From Stutzerimonas nitrititolerans (GTDB taxonomy: Bacteria; Pseudomonadota; Gammaproteobacteria; Pseudomonadales; Pseudomonadaceae): a stretch of DNA of 64,000 nt. Below are positions 47,782 through 57,737 of the stretch, in pieces. The notes beneath the pieces are model-generated. The model did no database searches. It was not told the origin of the DNA and saw only the letters and a list, made by a program, of their open reading frames with translations. The stretch's first letter is position 1; every line of letters starts with the position of its first letter. Where the stretch lies: assembly GCF_003696285.1 (NCBI RefSeq), contig NZ_RFFL01000010.1, positions 1 through 64,000 of the forward strand, in the 5' to 3' direction. Both the position numbers and the translations under genes were made by a program.

Positions 47782-47830
47782 GGCCGAACTTGTTCGGCCT
47801 TCCCCCTTGGCCGAATGAATTCGGCCCTAC
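47778..47830. repeat. GTAGGG inverted repeat, short variant (copy 2)
   Basis: It begins GTAGGG and ends CCCTAC, enclosing two hairpins: GGCCGAA-CTTG-TTCGGCC and GGCCGAAT-GA-ATTCGGCC. It overlaps the dusC stop and lies between the convergent genes dusC and SDR, so it may end both transcripts. Confidence 0.75.
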
Positions 47831-47856
47831 CGCAGTGGCCTGAAAGAGGCGCCGAC

Positions 47857-48603
47857 CTAACGTCCGCCGCTGACATCCAGCAGCGCGCCGCTGGTGTAGC
47901 TGGCCTTCTCGCCGGCCAGCCACAGGATGGCTTCGGCCACTTCCTCAGCTTCGCCGCCGCGGCCCATGGGTACGCTGGCCTTGACTCGTTCGACGCGTCC
48001 CGGCTCGCCGCCGCTGGCGTGGATCTCGGTGCGGATCACGCCTGGTCGCACGGCATTGACCCGAATGCCTTCGGCGGCAACTTCCTTGGCCAGGCCGAGC
48101 GTCATGCTGTCGATCGCGCCCTTGGCGGCGGCGTAGTCGATGTATTCGTTGGGCGCGCCGAGTTTCGCCGCGATCGAGGAAACATTGACGATGGAGCCGC
48201 CCTTGCCACCATAACGGGTGGACATGCGCTTCACTGCCTCCCGAGCGCAGAGAAAGCTGCCGGTCACGTTGACCGCGAACACGCGCATCAGCCGCGCGGC
48301 GTCCATTTCATCCAGGCGCATCTGGCGCTCCAGCATGCCGGCGTTGTTGACCAGCACATCGAGCCTGCCGAACTGCTCGTCGATGGTCGCGAACAGCCTG
48401 GCGACCTGAGTCTCGTCCGCCACGTCGGCAGCCACCGCGATGGCCTGCGTGCCGGTGCTTTTCAGCTCCTCGAGCAATTGCTGCGCAGCATCCGCGCGGT
48501 GATGGAAGTTCAGGCACAGCGCGTAACCCTCGGCCGCTGCGAGCCTGGCGGTAGCGGCGCCAATCCCGCGGCTGGCGCCTGTGATCAACATGACTCTGGA
48601 CAT
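47857..48603 (-). CDS. Short-chain dehydrogenase/reductase (SDR)
   Basis: A 248-residue classical SDR. The NAD(P)-binding motif is TGASRGIG near the N-terminus, followed by NNAG at about residue 90. The catalytic set is complete: Ser in VNVSSIAAKLG, then Tyr and Lys as YAAAKGAIDSMTLG. The C-terminal DVSGGR is typical. It reduces or oxidises an alcohol/carbonyl with unknown substrate. GGAG lies 7 nt before the ATG at 48603. It is divergent from ibpA, so the 116-bp gap holds both promoters. Confidence 0.9.
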   Translation of the reverse strand: MSRVMLITGASRGIGAATARLAAAEGYALCLNFHHRADAAQQLLEELKSTGTQAIAVAADVADETQVARLFATIDEQFGRLDVLVNNAGMLERQMRLDEMDAARLMRVFAVNVTGSFLCAREAVKRMSTRYGGKGGSIVNVSSIAAKLGAPNEYIDYAAAKGAIDSMTLGLAKEVAAEGIRVNAVRPGVIRTEIHASGGEPGRVERVKASVPMGRGGEAEEVAEAILWLAGEKASYTSGALLDVSGGR

Positions 48604-48624
48604 GGGAAAGCTCCGACGAACGGT

Positions 48625-48653
48625 CTTGAAATGAGCCGAACAGTTCTTATCTA
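48625..48653 (+). promoter_or_regulatory. Heat-shock (sigma-32) promoter of ibpA
   Basis: A perfect CTTGAAA (-35, 48625-48631) is followed after 14 bp by CTTATCTA, a 6/8 match to CCCATNTA. This is the pattern of sigma-32 promoters. Confidence 0.65.
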
Positions 48654-48660
48654 GGGTCGT

Positions 48661-48719
48661 GCAGGGTGCCGAATTCGGGCCCTGCAGCAACCACTCGCTG
48701 AATATCAGGAGATAGCAAG
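48661..48719 (+). promoter_or_regulatory. ROSE-like RNA thermometer in the ibpA leader
   Basis: Hairpin 1 pairs GCAGGG (48661-48666) with CCCTGC (48680-48685). Next, TCGCT (48695-48699) can pair with the ribosome site AGGA (48707-48710), leaving the G bulged, as in the UYGCU/AGGA switch of ROSE elements. Flanking CTC and CAG extend the pairing. It should melt on heating and free the site for IbpA translation. Confidence 0.7.
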
Positions 48720-49166
48720 ATGACCAGTTTTTCGATGGCTCCACTGTTTCGCCAATCCATTGGCTTCGATCGTTTCAACGATCTGTTCGAGTCTGCCCTG
48801 CGCAACGATGCGAACAGCTCGTTTCCACCCTACAACGTTGAAAAGCATGGTGATGATCAGTACCGCATCATCGTAGCAGCTGCGGGTTTCCAGGAATCCG
48901 ATCTGGAACTGCAGGTCGAGCGCGGCGTGCTGACCATCAGTGGCGGCAAACGCGAGAGCGGTGAGAACGTCACCTATCTGCACCAGGGCATCGCCCAGCG
49001 CGCCTTCAAGCTGTCGTTCCGCCTGGCCGATCACATCGAGGTCAAGGGCGCAGCGCTCAACAACGGCCTGCTGAGCATCGATCTCGAACGCATCGTGCCC
49101 GAAGAGGCCAAGCCCAAGCGTATTCCGATCGGTGCTGCCGCAGAGCGACCAGCGCTCGAGGGTTAA
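48720..49166 (+). CDS. ibpA: Small heat-shock protein Hsp20 (IbpA)
   Basis: A 148-residue alpha-crystallin-type chaperone that holds aggregated proteins for refolding by DnaK/ClpB. The start MTSFSMAPLFRQSIGFDRFN is like IbpA. The alpha-crystallin core runs from PPYNVEKHGDDQYRIIVAAA to LLSIDLERIVPE, including the G-x-L equivalent NNGLLSIDL, and a short C-terminal tail with the IPI anchor follows (KRIPIG). Regulation by sigma-32 and a ROSE-type leader is supported by the upstream sequence. A terminator follows at 49175. Confidence 0.95.
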   Translation: MTSFSMAPLFRQSIGFDRFNDLFESALRNDANSSFPPYNVEKHGDDQYRIIVAAAGFQESDLELQVERGVLTISGGKRESGENVTYLHQGIAQRAFKLSFRLADHIEVKGAALNNGLLSIDLERIVPEEAKPKRIPIGAAAERPALEG

Positions 49167-49174
49167 GCTGCATG

Positions 49175-49198
49175 AGGGCGTCGCGAGACGCCCTTTTT
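49175..49198. terminator. ibpA terminator, shared with the convergent gene
   Basis: AGGGCGTC-GCGA-GACGCCCT followed by TTTT. It is a strong stem with a GNRA tetraloop. The convergent GGDEF/EAL gene stops at its edge. Confidence 0.85.
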
Positions 49199-52110
49199 CA
49201 TTTCCGGGGCCGGTCCGGCTGCTTGCGCAGCAGCTCGCCGAATTCGGTGAACGGCAATGGATGGCTGAACAGGTAACCCTGGTAAAGCTGGCAGCCCTGC
49301 AATTGCAGTAGCTCCAGTTGCCCCTGTTGTTCCACTCCTTCGGCGATGACCTGCAATCCCAGGCTCCGGGCCATGGCTACGATGGCACGGATGATCTCGG
49401 CGTCATTGCCATTGTCCAGCGCATCGCGCACGAAGGACTGGTCGATCTTGAGCAGGTCAACCGGCAGTCGCTTGAGGTAGGTGAGCGATGAGTAGCCGGT
49501 GCCGAAATCATCCATGGCGAAGCTCACGCCATGCCTGCGCAGCCGATGCATCTTGGCGATGGTGTCGTCCAGGTTCTGGATGACCATGCCCTCGGTGATT
49601 TCCAGCTTGATCATCTGCGCCGGCAGGCCCGTCTGCTCGAGCGCCGCGAGGATGCGTTCGACGAATTCGCTCTGGTGGAACTGACGGGGGCTGATGTTGA
49701 TGCACAGGCTGAACCGGTCGGTCCGCACCAGGCCGGCCGCCAGCAGCGAAGCCGCCATGCGGCAGGCCTGGCCTATCACCCAGTCGCCCACATCGATGAT
49801 CAGCCCGCTTTCTTCCAGCACCTCGATGAAGTCGGCCGGCGAACGCAGGCCTCGCTCGGGATGCCGCCAGCGCAGCAGCGCCTCGGCTCCGATGATCATC
49901 CCCGAAGCGGAGTCGATCTGCGGTTGCAGAAAGAGTTCGAATTCGCCATGCGTCAGTGCCAGGCGCAGTTCGCTCTCCAGTTGCAGGCGAATGCTGGCGG
50001 CCTCCTGCATGGTGCTACGGAAAAGCTGGGTGGCGTTGCGGCCTGAATCCTTGGCTCGATAGAGCGCGATATCGGCGCGTTTGAGCAGATCGGCGGGCGT
50101 GTCGCCGTGGTCGGGTATCAATGCGATGCCTATGCTCGGCGTCACCTGCAGCTGATTGCCTTCGAAAGTCATCGGCTCTGCCAGCAGCTTGCGCAGCTTC
50201 TCGGCCACGTCCCGTACATGGCGAGTGACTTGCGAGCGCTTGCCGCTCAGCCCGGTCAGCAATATCACGAATTCGTCGCCACCGAGGCGGGCGACGGTAT
50301 CTTCCCGGCGGGTACTGGCTTCGAGGCGCCTGGTCACCATCTTCAACACGCTGTCGCCGACCGGGTGGCCGAGCGAGTCGTTGATGTGCTTGAAGTGATC
50401 GAGGTCGAGAAACAGCAAGGCACCGCGCAGATTTTGGCGCTTGTGCAGAGCGATCTGTTGCACCAGGCGCTCCATGAGCAGGGCGCGGTTGGGCAGGTTG
50501 GTCAGGGGGTCGTGATAGGCCAGATGCTGGATCTGGGCATGCGCGGCCTTCAGCATGCTGATGTCCCGGGCCGACAGCAACATGCATTGGATGCCGTTGA
50601 GCTCGATCGGCTCCACCGAGACCTCGATATGCTTCGGCCGTCCGTGGCGGTCCTGGCCGAGCATCTCCCAGTTGGAAACGCGACCGTCGCGCGCCAGCAG
50701 ATCGAGAATCTGCTGGCGCTGGTCGCCGGGCCATACCGCAAGCTCCGTCGCGGTGCGACCGATTACCTCCTCGGGGTGATAGCCGGTAAGGCGGTAGAAA
50801 CCCGCGTTGACTTCGATGAAGCGCCCGGTGCTGCGCTCGCTGATGGTGATGGCGTCCGGGCTGGCATGAAACGCCTTGGCGAACTTGGCCTCGCTGGCTC
50901 GCAGCGCCGCCTCGGCCTGCTGCCGCAGGGTGATGTCGCGGAAGGTGGTGATGATGCAGAGTTGCCGATCGATACGAATGAAACGGCTGGACACCATACA
51001 GGTGATCGGCACGCCGTCGCGGGTGCGGAACTGGGCTTCGACGCTGTCCAGATGCTGTTCTCGCCTCAGCTGCTGATAGAGCACCTGTCGCTGCGCATCG
51101 TGCTGCCAGAAGCCGATTTCCGGCGCGGTGCGTCCGACGATCTCGCTTGGAGGCCATCCGAAGGTCTTGGTGAAGCTGGGGTTGATCTCCAGAAAGGCGC
51201 CGTCGCGGATGCGCGACAGGCTTATCGGATCGGGGCTGCCCTGGAAGAGCGTGGCGAACTTGGCCTCCGAGGCGGCCAGGTGCTGCTCGCGAAGCACCCG
51301 CTCGGTGATGTCCATGATGATCCCGGCCATGCGCAAGGGTGCGCCTCGTTCGTCGCGATAGAGCCGGGCGGTGCTTTCCAGATGACGTACCGTACCGTCC
51401 TGCAGCCGTGCCTGATAGGTGACCTGGTAATCGCGTCGCTGGCCTTCCACGAGTTCGCGATAGGCCTGGCGCATCCTGCTGCGGTCTTCGGGCAGGATGC
51501 AGGAGAAGAACTCCTGGAACGGGCCGTGGAAAGAGCCTTCGGTGATGCCCTGCAATTCAGCGGCGCGTGCCGAGGCGTACAGGGTGTCGCTGGGGATATG
51601 CCAGTCCCAGGTTCCCAGTTCCACCGAGTTCAGCGCCAGGCCGAGGCGTTCCTGGCTGTCCTCCAGCTCCTGCGCCTGGAGATGCTCGGCGCTGATGTCG
51701 CGCACCAGGCCAACCAGGATCGTCTGTCCGCACGCATCGATCTGGCGTTGGCCGATCAGTTCGAGCCAGTGGAGGCTCGAGTCTGGCCAAAGGGCCCTGT
51801 GTCGTATCGTGAAGTTGGCGGTCTCGCCGGCTATAACCGAGCGGAACCGGGCCTCGACCGAGGCACGATCCTCCTCGACGACCAGTTGCAGGTAGCGGGT
51901 GCCGGCGGGAATCTGCTCTACAAAGAAGCCGAACAGCTTCGCTACGCCTGTCGACCATTGCTCGGTCTCGGCCAGGTCCCAGGACCAGACGCCCAGGCCG
52001 GAGCCGTCGAGCACCGCCATGAGGCGTGCGGCATCCGGCAGGGCCTCGTTCGTTCCGGGCACCTTGACGCTGGGGTGGGATGAGACTTTATCGAGTGACA
52101 AGAGCGACAT
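49198..52110 (-). CDS. Multi-PAS GGDEF-EAL cyclic di-GMP signalling protein
   Basis: A 970-residue cytoplasmic sensor. Four PAS/PAC units occupy residues of roughly 25-530, with PAC ends DISAEHL, DITERVL, DITLRQQ and DISMLKA. A GGDEF domain follows with an intact RLGGDEF near 607, then an EAL domain with EALLRWRHP (about 745) and DDFGTGYSSLTYL, which carries further metal and catalytic residues. Both enzymatic signatures are preserved, so it could make or degrade c-di-GMP. PAS ligands are not predictable. The ATG at 52110 has only a weak GGGGG ribosome site directly in front, so translation may be low or start later. Confidence 0.93.
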   Translation of the reverse strand: MSLLSLDKVSSHPSVKVPGTNEALPDAARLMAVLDGSGLGVWSWDLAETEQWSTGVAKLFGFFVEQIPAGTRYLQLVVEEDRASVEARFRSVIAGETANFTIRHRALWPDSSLHWLELIGQRQIDACGQTILVGLVRDISAEHLQAQELEDSQERLGLALNSVELGTWDWHIPSDTLYASARAAELQGITEGSFHGPFQEFFSCILPEDRSRMRQAYRELVEGQRRDYQVTYQARLQDGTVRHLESTARLYRDERGAPLRMAGIIMDITERVLREQHLAASEAKFATLFQGSPDPISLSRIRDGAFLEINPSFTKTFGWPPSEIVGRTAPEIGFWQHDAQRQVLYQQLRREQHLDSVEAQFRTRDGVPITCMVSSRFIRIDRQLCIITTFRDITLRQQAEAALRASEAKFAKAFHASPDAITISERSTGRFIEVNAGFYRLTGYHPEEVIGRTATELAVWPGDQRQQILDLLARDGRVSNWEMLGQDRHGRPKHIEVSVEPIELNGIQCMLLSARDISMLKAAHAQIQHLAYHDPLTNLPNRALLMERLVQQIALHKRQNLRGALLFLDLDHFKHINDSLGHPVGDSVLKMVTRRLEASTRREDTVARLGGDEFVILLTGLSGKRSQVTRHVRDVAEKLRKLLAEPMTFEGNQLQVTPSIGIALIPDHGDTPADLLKRADIALYRAKDSGRNATQLFRSTMQEAASIRLQLESELRLALTHGEFELFLQPQIDSASGMIIGAEALLRWRHPERGLRSPADFIEVLEESGLIIDVGDWVIGQACRMAASLLAAGLVRTDRFSLCINISPRQFHQSEFVERILAALEQTGLPAQMIKLEITEGMVIQNLDDTIAKMHRLRRHGVSFAMDDFGTGYSSLTYLKRLPVDLLKIDQSFVRDALDNGNDAEIIRAIVAMARSLGLQVIAEGVEQQGQLELLQLQGCQLYQGYLFSHPLPFTEFGELLRKQPDRPRK

Positions 52111-52171
52111 CCCCCATAAGTACTGAATCGGCGTATCTCAAGCACTGGAAGCGGATGTTCATACGGCACGC

Positions 52172-53092
52172 TTATTCTTGTTGTGTATCGACGTTATCTT
52201 CAGATGATGGCGATATGCAAGTATCTCGCTCGCTGTCCAGCAACGCCATGAAGGCCATGGCCGCGTTGGACAGCGTGCGCTCGGTATGAAAGATATAGCC
52301 CAGCTGCCGTGCCAGTTGTACGCCCGGCAACGGCAGGCGCACCACCTGCTCATCGAGCATGGTGCGCGGCAGCACGCTCCAGGCGATGCCGATGGACACC
52401 ATCATCTTGATCGTTTCCATGTAGTTGGTGCTCATGGCGATGTTCGGCCTCAGGCCCGCACGGTCGAACAGTTGCTGCGCGATATGGTGGGTGAAGGTGT
52501 TGCCGCCCGGAAAGACCGCCGGGTGGCCGGCTACGTCGGCCAGGGTGACGTCGGGCATCTGGGCCAGTGGGTGCTCGGGCGCGACGACGAAATCCAGCGG
52601 GTCATCCCATACCGTGCTGGCGCGAACCGGCGGCGCGGTTCGTGGCGCCAGGGTGATGACCGCCAGCTCGGCACGGCCGTGCAGCACTTCCTCATAGGCG
52701 ACTTCCGAGTCGAGAAAACGAATGTCCAGCGAAACCTGCGGATGGGCGCGGGTGAAGGTGCGCAGCAACGACGGCAATCGATGCAGGCCGATGTGATGAC
52801 TGGTGGCCAGGCTCAGGCGGCCGCCGATGTCGCCGTTGAGATTGCTCAAGGCGCGGCGGGTATCGTCCAGCACGCTGAGAATCTGGTAGGCCCGCGGCAG
52901 CAGCGCGCGGCCGGCTTCGGTCAGCCCGATCTCACGCCCCAGACGATCGAACAGGCGCACATCGAGCTGTGCTTCCAGGGCAGCGAGGCGCTTGCTCACG
53001 GCGGGTTGAGTCAGATGCAGACGCTCGGCGGCGAGCGAGAAACTCCCGGTTTCGGCGATGGCGATGAAAGCGTTGAGGCCGGCCAGGTCCAT
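52172..53092 (-). CDS. LysR-family regulator (PA3122-like)
   Basis: A 306-residue regulator. The N-terminal winged helix is MDLAGLNAFIAIAETGSFSL, then LTQPAVSKRLAALEAQLDVR. The C-terminal domain is a periplasmic-binding-like fold (FVVAPEHPLAQMPDVTLADV). It is divergent from leuC with 216 bp between the starts, the same arrangement I recall in P. aeruginosa, so it may act on leuCDB or on itself. The inducer is unknown. The last residues contain many charged positions, with no sign of truncation. Confidence 0.9.
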   Translation of the reverse strand: MDLAGLNAFIAIAETGSFSLAAERLHLTQPAVSKRLAALEAQLDVRLFDRLGREIGLTEAGRALLPRAYQILSVLDDTRRALSNLNGDIGGRLSLATSHHIGLHRLPSLLRTFTRAHPQVSLDIRFLDSEVAYEEVLHGRAELAVITLAPRTAPPVRASTVWDDPLDFVVAPEHPLAQMPDVTLADVAGHPAVFPGGNTFTHHIAQQLFDRAGLRPNIAMSTNYMETIKMMVSIGIAWSVLPRTMLDEQVVRLPLPGVQLARQLGYIFHTERTLSNAAMAFMALLDSERDTCISPSSEDNVDTQQE

Positions 53093-53308
53093 GATTTCCT
53101 CTTAATAAGCTGACGAAAGGGCGCTGCAATGGGAAGACGAGTGACGTTGCGGCCAGGTTTTTCTTGACCTGCTTCCAGTTTAGTTCGAATTCCTTGAAGG
53201 AATGCGTTGGATAAAAAATATGAATTTGAGTAATTCGACGCAACCCCATAGCATCAACCCCATAAGCGAAAGGGCTATTGCCCGCATAAAACTGATGAGG
53301 AACGTCCG

Positions 53309-54736
53309 ATGGCCGGCAAAACGCTGTACGACAAGCTCTGGGAAATGCATGAGGTCAAGCGACGCGACGATGGCTCGTCGCTGATCTACATCGACCGTCA
53401 CATTCTTCATGAGGTGACGTCGCCGCAGGCCTTCGAAGGGCTGCGCCTGGCCAATCGCAAGCCTTGGCGCATCGACGCCAACATCGCCACTCCGGACCAC
53501 AACGTGCCGACCACCAAGGGCGAACGTCAGGGCGGTCTGGAAGCCATCGCCGACGAGGTCTCGCGCATCCAGGTGCAGACCCTCGACGAGAACTGCGACG
53601 ATTTCGGCATCCTCGAATTCAAGATGAACGACGTGCGTCAGGGTATCGTCCACGTCATCGGCCCGGAGCAGGGCGCGACTCTGCCGGGCATGACCGTGGT
53701 CTGCGGCGACTCGCACACCTCCACCCATGGCGCTTTCGGCGCGCTGGCCCACGGCATCGGCACGTCCGAGGTCGAGCATGTGCTCGCTACCCAGTGCCTG
53801 GTGGCCAAGAAGATGAAGAACATGCAGGTGCGCGTCGAGGGCAAACTGCCGTTCGGCGTCACTGCCAAGGACATCGTGCTCGCGGTGATCGGCAAGATCG
53901 GCACCGCCGGCGGCAATGGCCATGCACTGGAGTTCGCCGGCAGCGCGATTCGCGACCTGTCCATGGAAGGCCGCATGACCATCTGCAACATGTCCATCGA
54001 GGCCGGTGCCCGCGTGGGCATGGTGGCTTGCGACGAGAAGACTGTCGCCTATGTCGAAGGTCGTCCCTATGCACCCAAGGGTGCGGACTGGGAGCGTGCG
54101 GTCGAAGCCTGGAAGGATCTTGTTTCCGACGAGGATGCGGTGTTCGACACCGTCGTCGAATTGAAGGCCGAGGACATCAAGCCGCAGGTGAGCTGGGGCA
54201 CTTCGCCGGAAATGGTCCTGGCTGTAGACCAGACTGTACCGGACCCGGCCGTCGAAGCCGATCCGGTCAAGCGCGACTCCATTGCCCGCGCGCTGAAGTA
54301 CATGGGACTGCGCGCCAACCAGCCGATCACCGAGATTGAGCTCGATCGCGTCTTCATCGGCTCCTGCACCAACTCGCGCATCGAGGACCTGCGTGCCGCC
54401 GCGGAAGTGGCCAAGGGCCGCAAGGTCGCCGCGACCGTCAAGCAGGCGCTGGTGGTTCCGGGGTCAGGCCTGGTCAAGCAACAGGCGGAGAAAGAAGGGC
54501 TCGACAAGATATTCATCGAGGCCGGTTTCGAATGGCGCGAGCCGGGTTGTTCCATGTGCCTGGCCATGAACCCGGACAAGCTGGGCAGCGGCGAGCATTG
54601 CGCGTCCACCTCCAACCGCAACTTCGAAGGCCGTCAGGGGGCCGGTGGGCGTACCCATCTCGTCAGCCCGGCCATGGCGGCTGCGGCTGCGGTGACCGGT
54701 CGCTTCGTCGACGTTCGCGAATTGATCCAGGTCTGA
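53309..54736 (+). CDS. leuC: 3-isopropylmalate dehydratase large subunit LeuC
   Basis: A 475-residue [4Fe-4S] aconitase-family protein, second step of leucine synthesis (2-isopropylmalate to 3-isopropylmalate) together with LeuD. The cluster cysteines are visible in [13 protein letters not shown] and in [33 protein letters not shown] is the substrate-binding segment. AGGAA is 6 nt before the ATG. leuD starts 10 bp after the stop, so they are cotranslated. Confidence 0.97.
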   Translation: MAGKTLYDKLWEMHEVKRRDDGSSLIYIDRHILHEVTSPQAFEGLRLANRKPWRIDANIATPDHNVPTTKGERQGGLEAIADEVSRIQVQTLDENCDDFGILEFKMNDVRQGIVHVIGPEQGATLPGMTVVCGDSHTSTHGAFGALAHGIGTSEVEHVLATQCLVAKKMKNMQVRVEGKLPFGVTAKDIVLAVIGKIGTAGGNGHALEFAGSAIRDLSMEGRMTICNMSIEAGARVGMVACDEKTVAYVEGRPYAPKGADWERAVEAWKDLVSDEDAVFDTVVELKAEDIKPQVSWGTSPEMVLAVDQTVPDPAVEADPVKRDSIARALKYMGLRANQPITEIELDRVFIGSCTNSRIEDLRAAAEVAKGRKVAATVKQALVVPGSGLVKQQAEKEGLDKIFIEAGFEWREPGCSMCLAMNPDKLGSGEHCASTSNRNFEGRQGAGGRTHLVSPAMAAAAAVTGRFVDVRELIQV

Positions 54737-54746
54737 GGAGATACCG

Positions 54747-55394
54747 ATGAAAGCCTTTACCCAACACACCGGCCTGGTCTGCCCGCTGGACCGCGCCAAC
54801 GTCGATACCGACCAGATCATCCCCAAGCAGTTTCTGAAGTCCATCAAGCGCACCGGCTTCGGACCGAATCTGTTCGATGAATGGCGCTACCTGGATGTTG
54901 GCCAACCCAACCAGGATTGTTTGCAGCGCCCGGTGAACCAGGACTTCGTGCTGAACTTCCCGCGCTACCAGGGCGCCAGCGTGTTGCTGGCGCGTGAGAA
55001 CTTTGGCTGTGGCTCTTCTCGCGAACATGCGCCTTGGGCGCTGGACGAGTATGGCTTCCGCACCATCATCGCGCCGAGCTTTGCCGACATCTTCTACAAC
55101 AACAGCTTCAAGAACGGCCTGCTGCCGATCGTACTGAAAGAGGATGAGGTCGACGAGCTGTTCCAGCAGGCCGAAGCCACCGAGGGTTACCAACTGACCG
55201 TTGATCTGGCTTCGCAGACCGTTACCCGTCCGGACGGCAAGCAGTACACCTTCGAAGTCGATGCCTTCCGTAAGCACTGCCTGCTCAACGGCCTGGACGA
55301 TATCGGCCTGACTCTGCAGGATGCCGAGGCGATCCGCGCCTTCGAGAGCAAGCACCAGCAGAACAACCCCTGGCTGTTCGGCGCGATCAAGTGA
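54747..55394 (+). CDS. leuD: 3-isopropylmalate dehydratase small subunit LeuD
   Basis: A 215-residue partner of LeuC providing the swivel domain. [20 protein letters not shown], then [12 protein letters not shown], and the active-site loop [13 protein letters not shown] are all typical. AGGAG lies 7 nt before the ATG. A GTAGGG repeat starts 1 bp after its TGA stop and separates it from leuB. In P. aeruginosa a separate methyltransferase-like gene sits at this point (recollection). Confidence 0.97.
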   Translation: MKAFTQHTGLVCPLDRANVDTDQIIPKQFLKSIKRTGFGPNLFDEWRYLDVGQPNQDCLQRPVNQDFVLNFPRYQGASVLLARENFGCGSSREHAPWALDEYGFRTIIAPSFADIFYNNSFKNGLLPIVLKEDEVDELFQQAEATEGYQLTVDLASQTVTRPDGKQYTFEVDAFRKHCLLNGLDDIGLTLQDAEAIRAFESKHQQNNPWLFGAIK

Positions 55395-55395
55395 T

Positions 55396-55470
55396 GTAGG
55401 GCGGAAAACCGCGTAGCGTTTTCCGCCACTGTTTCCGGTGGATAAGGCCTGCGGCCGTTATCCACCCTAC
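55396..55470. repeat. GTAGGG inverted repeat, copy 3
   Basis: It starts GTAGGGCGGAAAAC and ends GTTATCCACCCTAC (12 of 14 in inverted alignment). Inside are two hairpins: GGCGGAAAAC with GTTTTCCGCC, and GTGGATAA with TTATCCAC. It is placed between leuD and leuB of the same pathway. Confidence 0.8.
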
Positions 55471-55487
55471 CGAGATAGAGAGACGTG

Positions 55488-56570
55488 ATGAGCAAACAGA
55501 TTCTGATTCTCCCCGGCGATGGTATCGGTCCGGAAATCGTCGCCGAGGCGGTCAAGGTATTGCAGCTGGCCAACGACAAGTTCCAGCTCGGTTTCGAACT
55601 GAGTTATGACGAGCTGGGCGGAGCGGCCGTCGACAAGTACGGCGTACCGCTGGCCGACGAGACTCTGGAGCGCGCGCGCAAGGCCGATGCGATTCTGCTT
55701 GGCGCGGTAGGTGGCCCGAAGTGGGACAAGATCGACCCGGCCATCCGTCCCGAGCGTGGCCTGCTGAAGATCCGTTCGCAGCTGGGCCTGTTCGGCAACC
55801 TGCGTCCGGCGCTGCTGTATCCGCAACTGGCCGGGGCCTCCAGCCTCAAGCCGGAAGTGGTGGCGGGGCTGGATATCCTGATCGTGCGTGAACTGACCGG
55901 CGGCATCTATTTCGGCCAGCCGCGCGAGAGCAAGGTACTGGAGAATGGCGAGCGCATGGCGTTCGACACGCTGCCCTACAGCGAAAGCGAGATTCGCCGC
56001 ATCGCCAAGGTCGGCTTCGACATGGCTCGCGTGCGTGGCAAGAAGCTCTGCTCGGTGGACAAGGCCAACGTGCTGGCATCCAGCCAGTTGTGGCGCGCCG
56101 TGGTGGAGGAGGTCGGCAAGGACTATCCGGACGTCGAGCTCAGCCACATGTACGTCGACAACGCCGCGATGCAGCTGGTCCGTGCGCCCAAGCAGTTCGA
56201 CGTGATCGTCACCGACAACATGTTCGGCGACATCCTGTCGGACGAAGCGTCGATGCTCACCGGTTCCATCGGCATGCTGCCGTCCGCTTCGCTCGATTCC
56301 AGCAACAAGGGCATGTACGAGCCGTGCCATGGCTCGGCACCGGACATCGCCGGTCAGGGTATCGCCAACCCGCTGGCGACCATCCTTTCCGTGTCGATGA
56401 TGCTGCGTTACAGCTTCAACCAGGTGGCCGCAGCCGATGCCATCGAGCGCGCGGTCAGCGACGTGCTCGACCAGGGCCTGCGTACCGGTGACATCTGGTC
56501 CGAAGGTTGTAACAAAGTCGGTACCCAGGCGATGGGCGATGCAGTAGTCGCGGCGCTCGCGAAGTTGTAA
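55488..56570 (+). CDS. leuB: 3-isopropylmalate dehydrogenase LeuB
   Basis: A 360-residue NAD-dependent oxidative decarboxylase, third step of leucine synthesis. [20 protein letters not shown] is the family start. [12 protein letters not shown]-like [15 protein letters not shown], the Tyr/Lys region and [20 protein letters not shown] carry substrate and metal residues. A GTG at 55485 precedes the ATG in frame. GAGAGACG and family length favour 55488. It follows leuD across a repeat element, so full cotranscription is not certain. Confidence 0.97.
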   Translation: MSKQILILPGDGIGPEIVAEAVKVLQLANDKFQLGFELSYDELGGAAVDKYGVPLADETLERARKADAILLGAVGGPKWDKIDPAIRPERGLLKIRSQLGLFGNLRPALLYPQLAGASSLKPEVVAGLDILIVRELTGGIYFGQPRESKVLENGERMAFDTLPYSESEIRRIAKVGFDMARVRGKKLCSVDKANVLASSQLWRAVVEEVGKDYPDVELSHMYVDNAAMQLVRAPKQFDVIVTDNMFGDILSDEASMLTGSIGMLPSASLDSSNKGMYEPCHGSAPDIAGQGIANPLATILSVSMMLRYSFNQVAAADAIERAVSDVLDQGLRTGDIWSEGCNKVGTQAMGDAVVAALAKL

Positions 56571-56624
56571 TCTCTTGGCCCGCCTTCAGAGCGGCGGGCC
56601 ACTTTATATATAGGTGTAGTTGCG

Positions 56625-57737
56625 ATGAAACGTGTAGGTCTGATCGGTTGGCGCGGTATGGTGGGTTCCGTGCTCATGCAGCGGATGCTGGAGGAGCGGG
56701 ATTTCGACCTGATCGAGCCAGTCTTCTTTACCACTTCCAACGTAGGCGGTCAGGGACCTTCCATCGGCAAGGATATCGCGCCGCTGAAGGACGCCTACAG
56801 CATCGACGAGCTGAAAGGCCTCGACGTGATCCTGACCTGTCAGGGGGGCGACTACACCAACGAAGTGTTCCCCAAACTGCGCGAAGCCGGCTGGAACGGT
56901 TACTGGATCGATGCCGCCTCTGCGCTGCGCATGGAAGATGATGCCGTCATCGTGCTCGATCCGGTCAACCGCAAGGTGATCGATCATCAGTTGGCGGCCG
57001 GGACCCGCAATTTCATCGGCGGCAACTGCACCGTCAGCCTGATGTTGATGGGCCTCGGTGGCCTGTTCGAAGCCGGGCTGGTGGAGTGGATGAGCGCGAT
57101 GACCTACCAGGCGGCATCCGGTGCCGGTGCGCAGAACATGCGCGAGCTGATCAAGCAGATGGGCACCATTCATAATGCCGTTGCCGAGGAACTGGCCGAC
57201 CCGGCCAGCGCCATCCTCGAGATCGACCGCAAGGTTGCCGAGTGTCAGCGTTCCGAGACCTTCCCGGTGGACAACTTCGGCGTGCCGCTGGCCGGCAGCC
57301 TGATTCCCTACATCGACAAGGAACTGCCCAACGGCCAGAGCCGCGAGGAATGGAAGGCGCAGGCCGAAACCAACAAGATCCTGGGCCGCTTCAAGAACCC
57401 GATTCCGGTCGACGGTATCTGCGTGCGCGTCGGCGCCATGCGTTGCCACAGCCAGGCGCTGACCATCAAGCTGAACAAGGATGTGCCGATTTCCGACATC
57501 GAGGGAATCATCAGCCAGCACAACCCCTGGGTGAAGCTGGTGGCCAACCATCGTGACGCCAGCATGCAGGAGCTCAGCCCGACCTCGGTAACCGGTACGC
57601 TCAATGTACCCGTTGGCCGCCTGCGCAAGCTGAACATGGGATCCCATTATCTGGGTGCCTTCACCGTAGGCGATCAGCTGCTTTGGGGTGCCGCCGAGCC
57701 CTTGCGTCGAATGCTGCGGATTCTTCTGGAACGTTGA
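56625..57737 (+). CDS. asd: Aspartate-semialdehyde dehydrogenase
   Basis: A 370-residue NADPH enzyme forming aspartate semialdehyde for lysine/diaminopimelate, threonine and methionine synthesis. [20 protein letters not shown] is the nucleotide-binding start. The catalytic Cys135 lies in [12 protein letters not shown], the same number as in E. coli. The C-terminal dimer part (RGEW-like [20 protein letters not shown]) is present. It is followed by a strong terminator at 57749. It lies 54 bp downstream of leuB, possibly part of the same transcript. Confidence 0.97.
   Translation: MKRVGLIGWRGMVGSVLMQRMLEERDFDLIEPVFFTTSNVGGQGPSIGKDIAPLKDAYSIDELKGLDVILTCQGGDYTNEVFPKLREAGWNGYWIDAASALRMEDDAVIVLDPVNRKVIDHQLAAGTRNFIGGNCTVSLMLMGLGGLFEAGLVEWMSAMTYQAASGAGAQNMRELIKQMGTIHNAVAEELADPASAILEIDRKVAECQRSETFPVDNFGVPLAGSLIPYIDKELPNGQSREEWKAQAETNKILGRFKNPIPVDGICVRVGAMRCHSQALTIKLNKDVPISDIEGIISQHNPWVKLVANHRDASMQELSPTSVTGTLNVPVGRLRKLNMGSHYLGAFTVGDQLLWGAAEPLRRMLRILLER

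Noticed and set aside
48547-48554. GGCGGTAG core on the plus strand within the SDR gene
   Set aside because: It is inside a coding region on the opposite strand and not in a leader. Taken as a chance match, and a reminder that the core alone is weak evidence.
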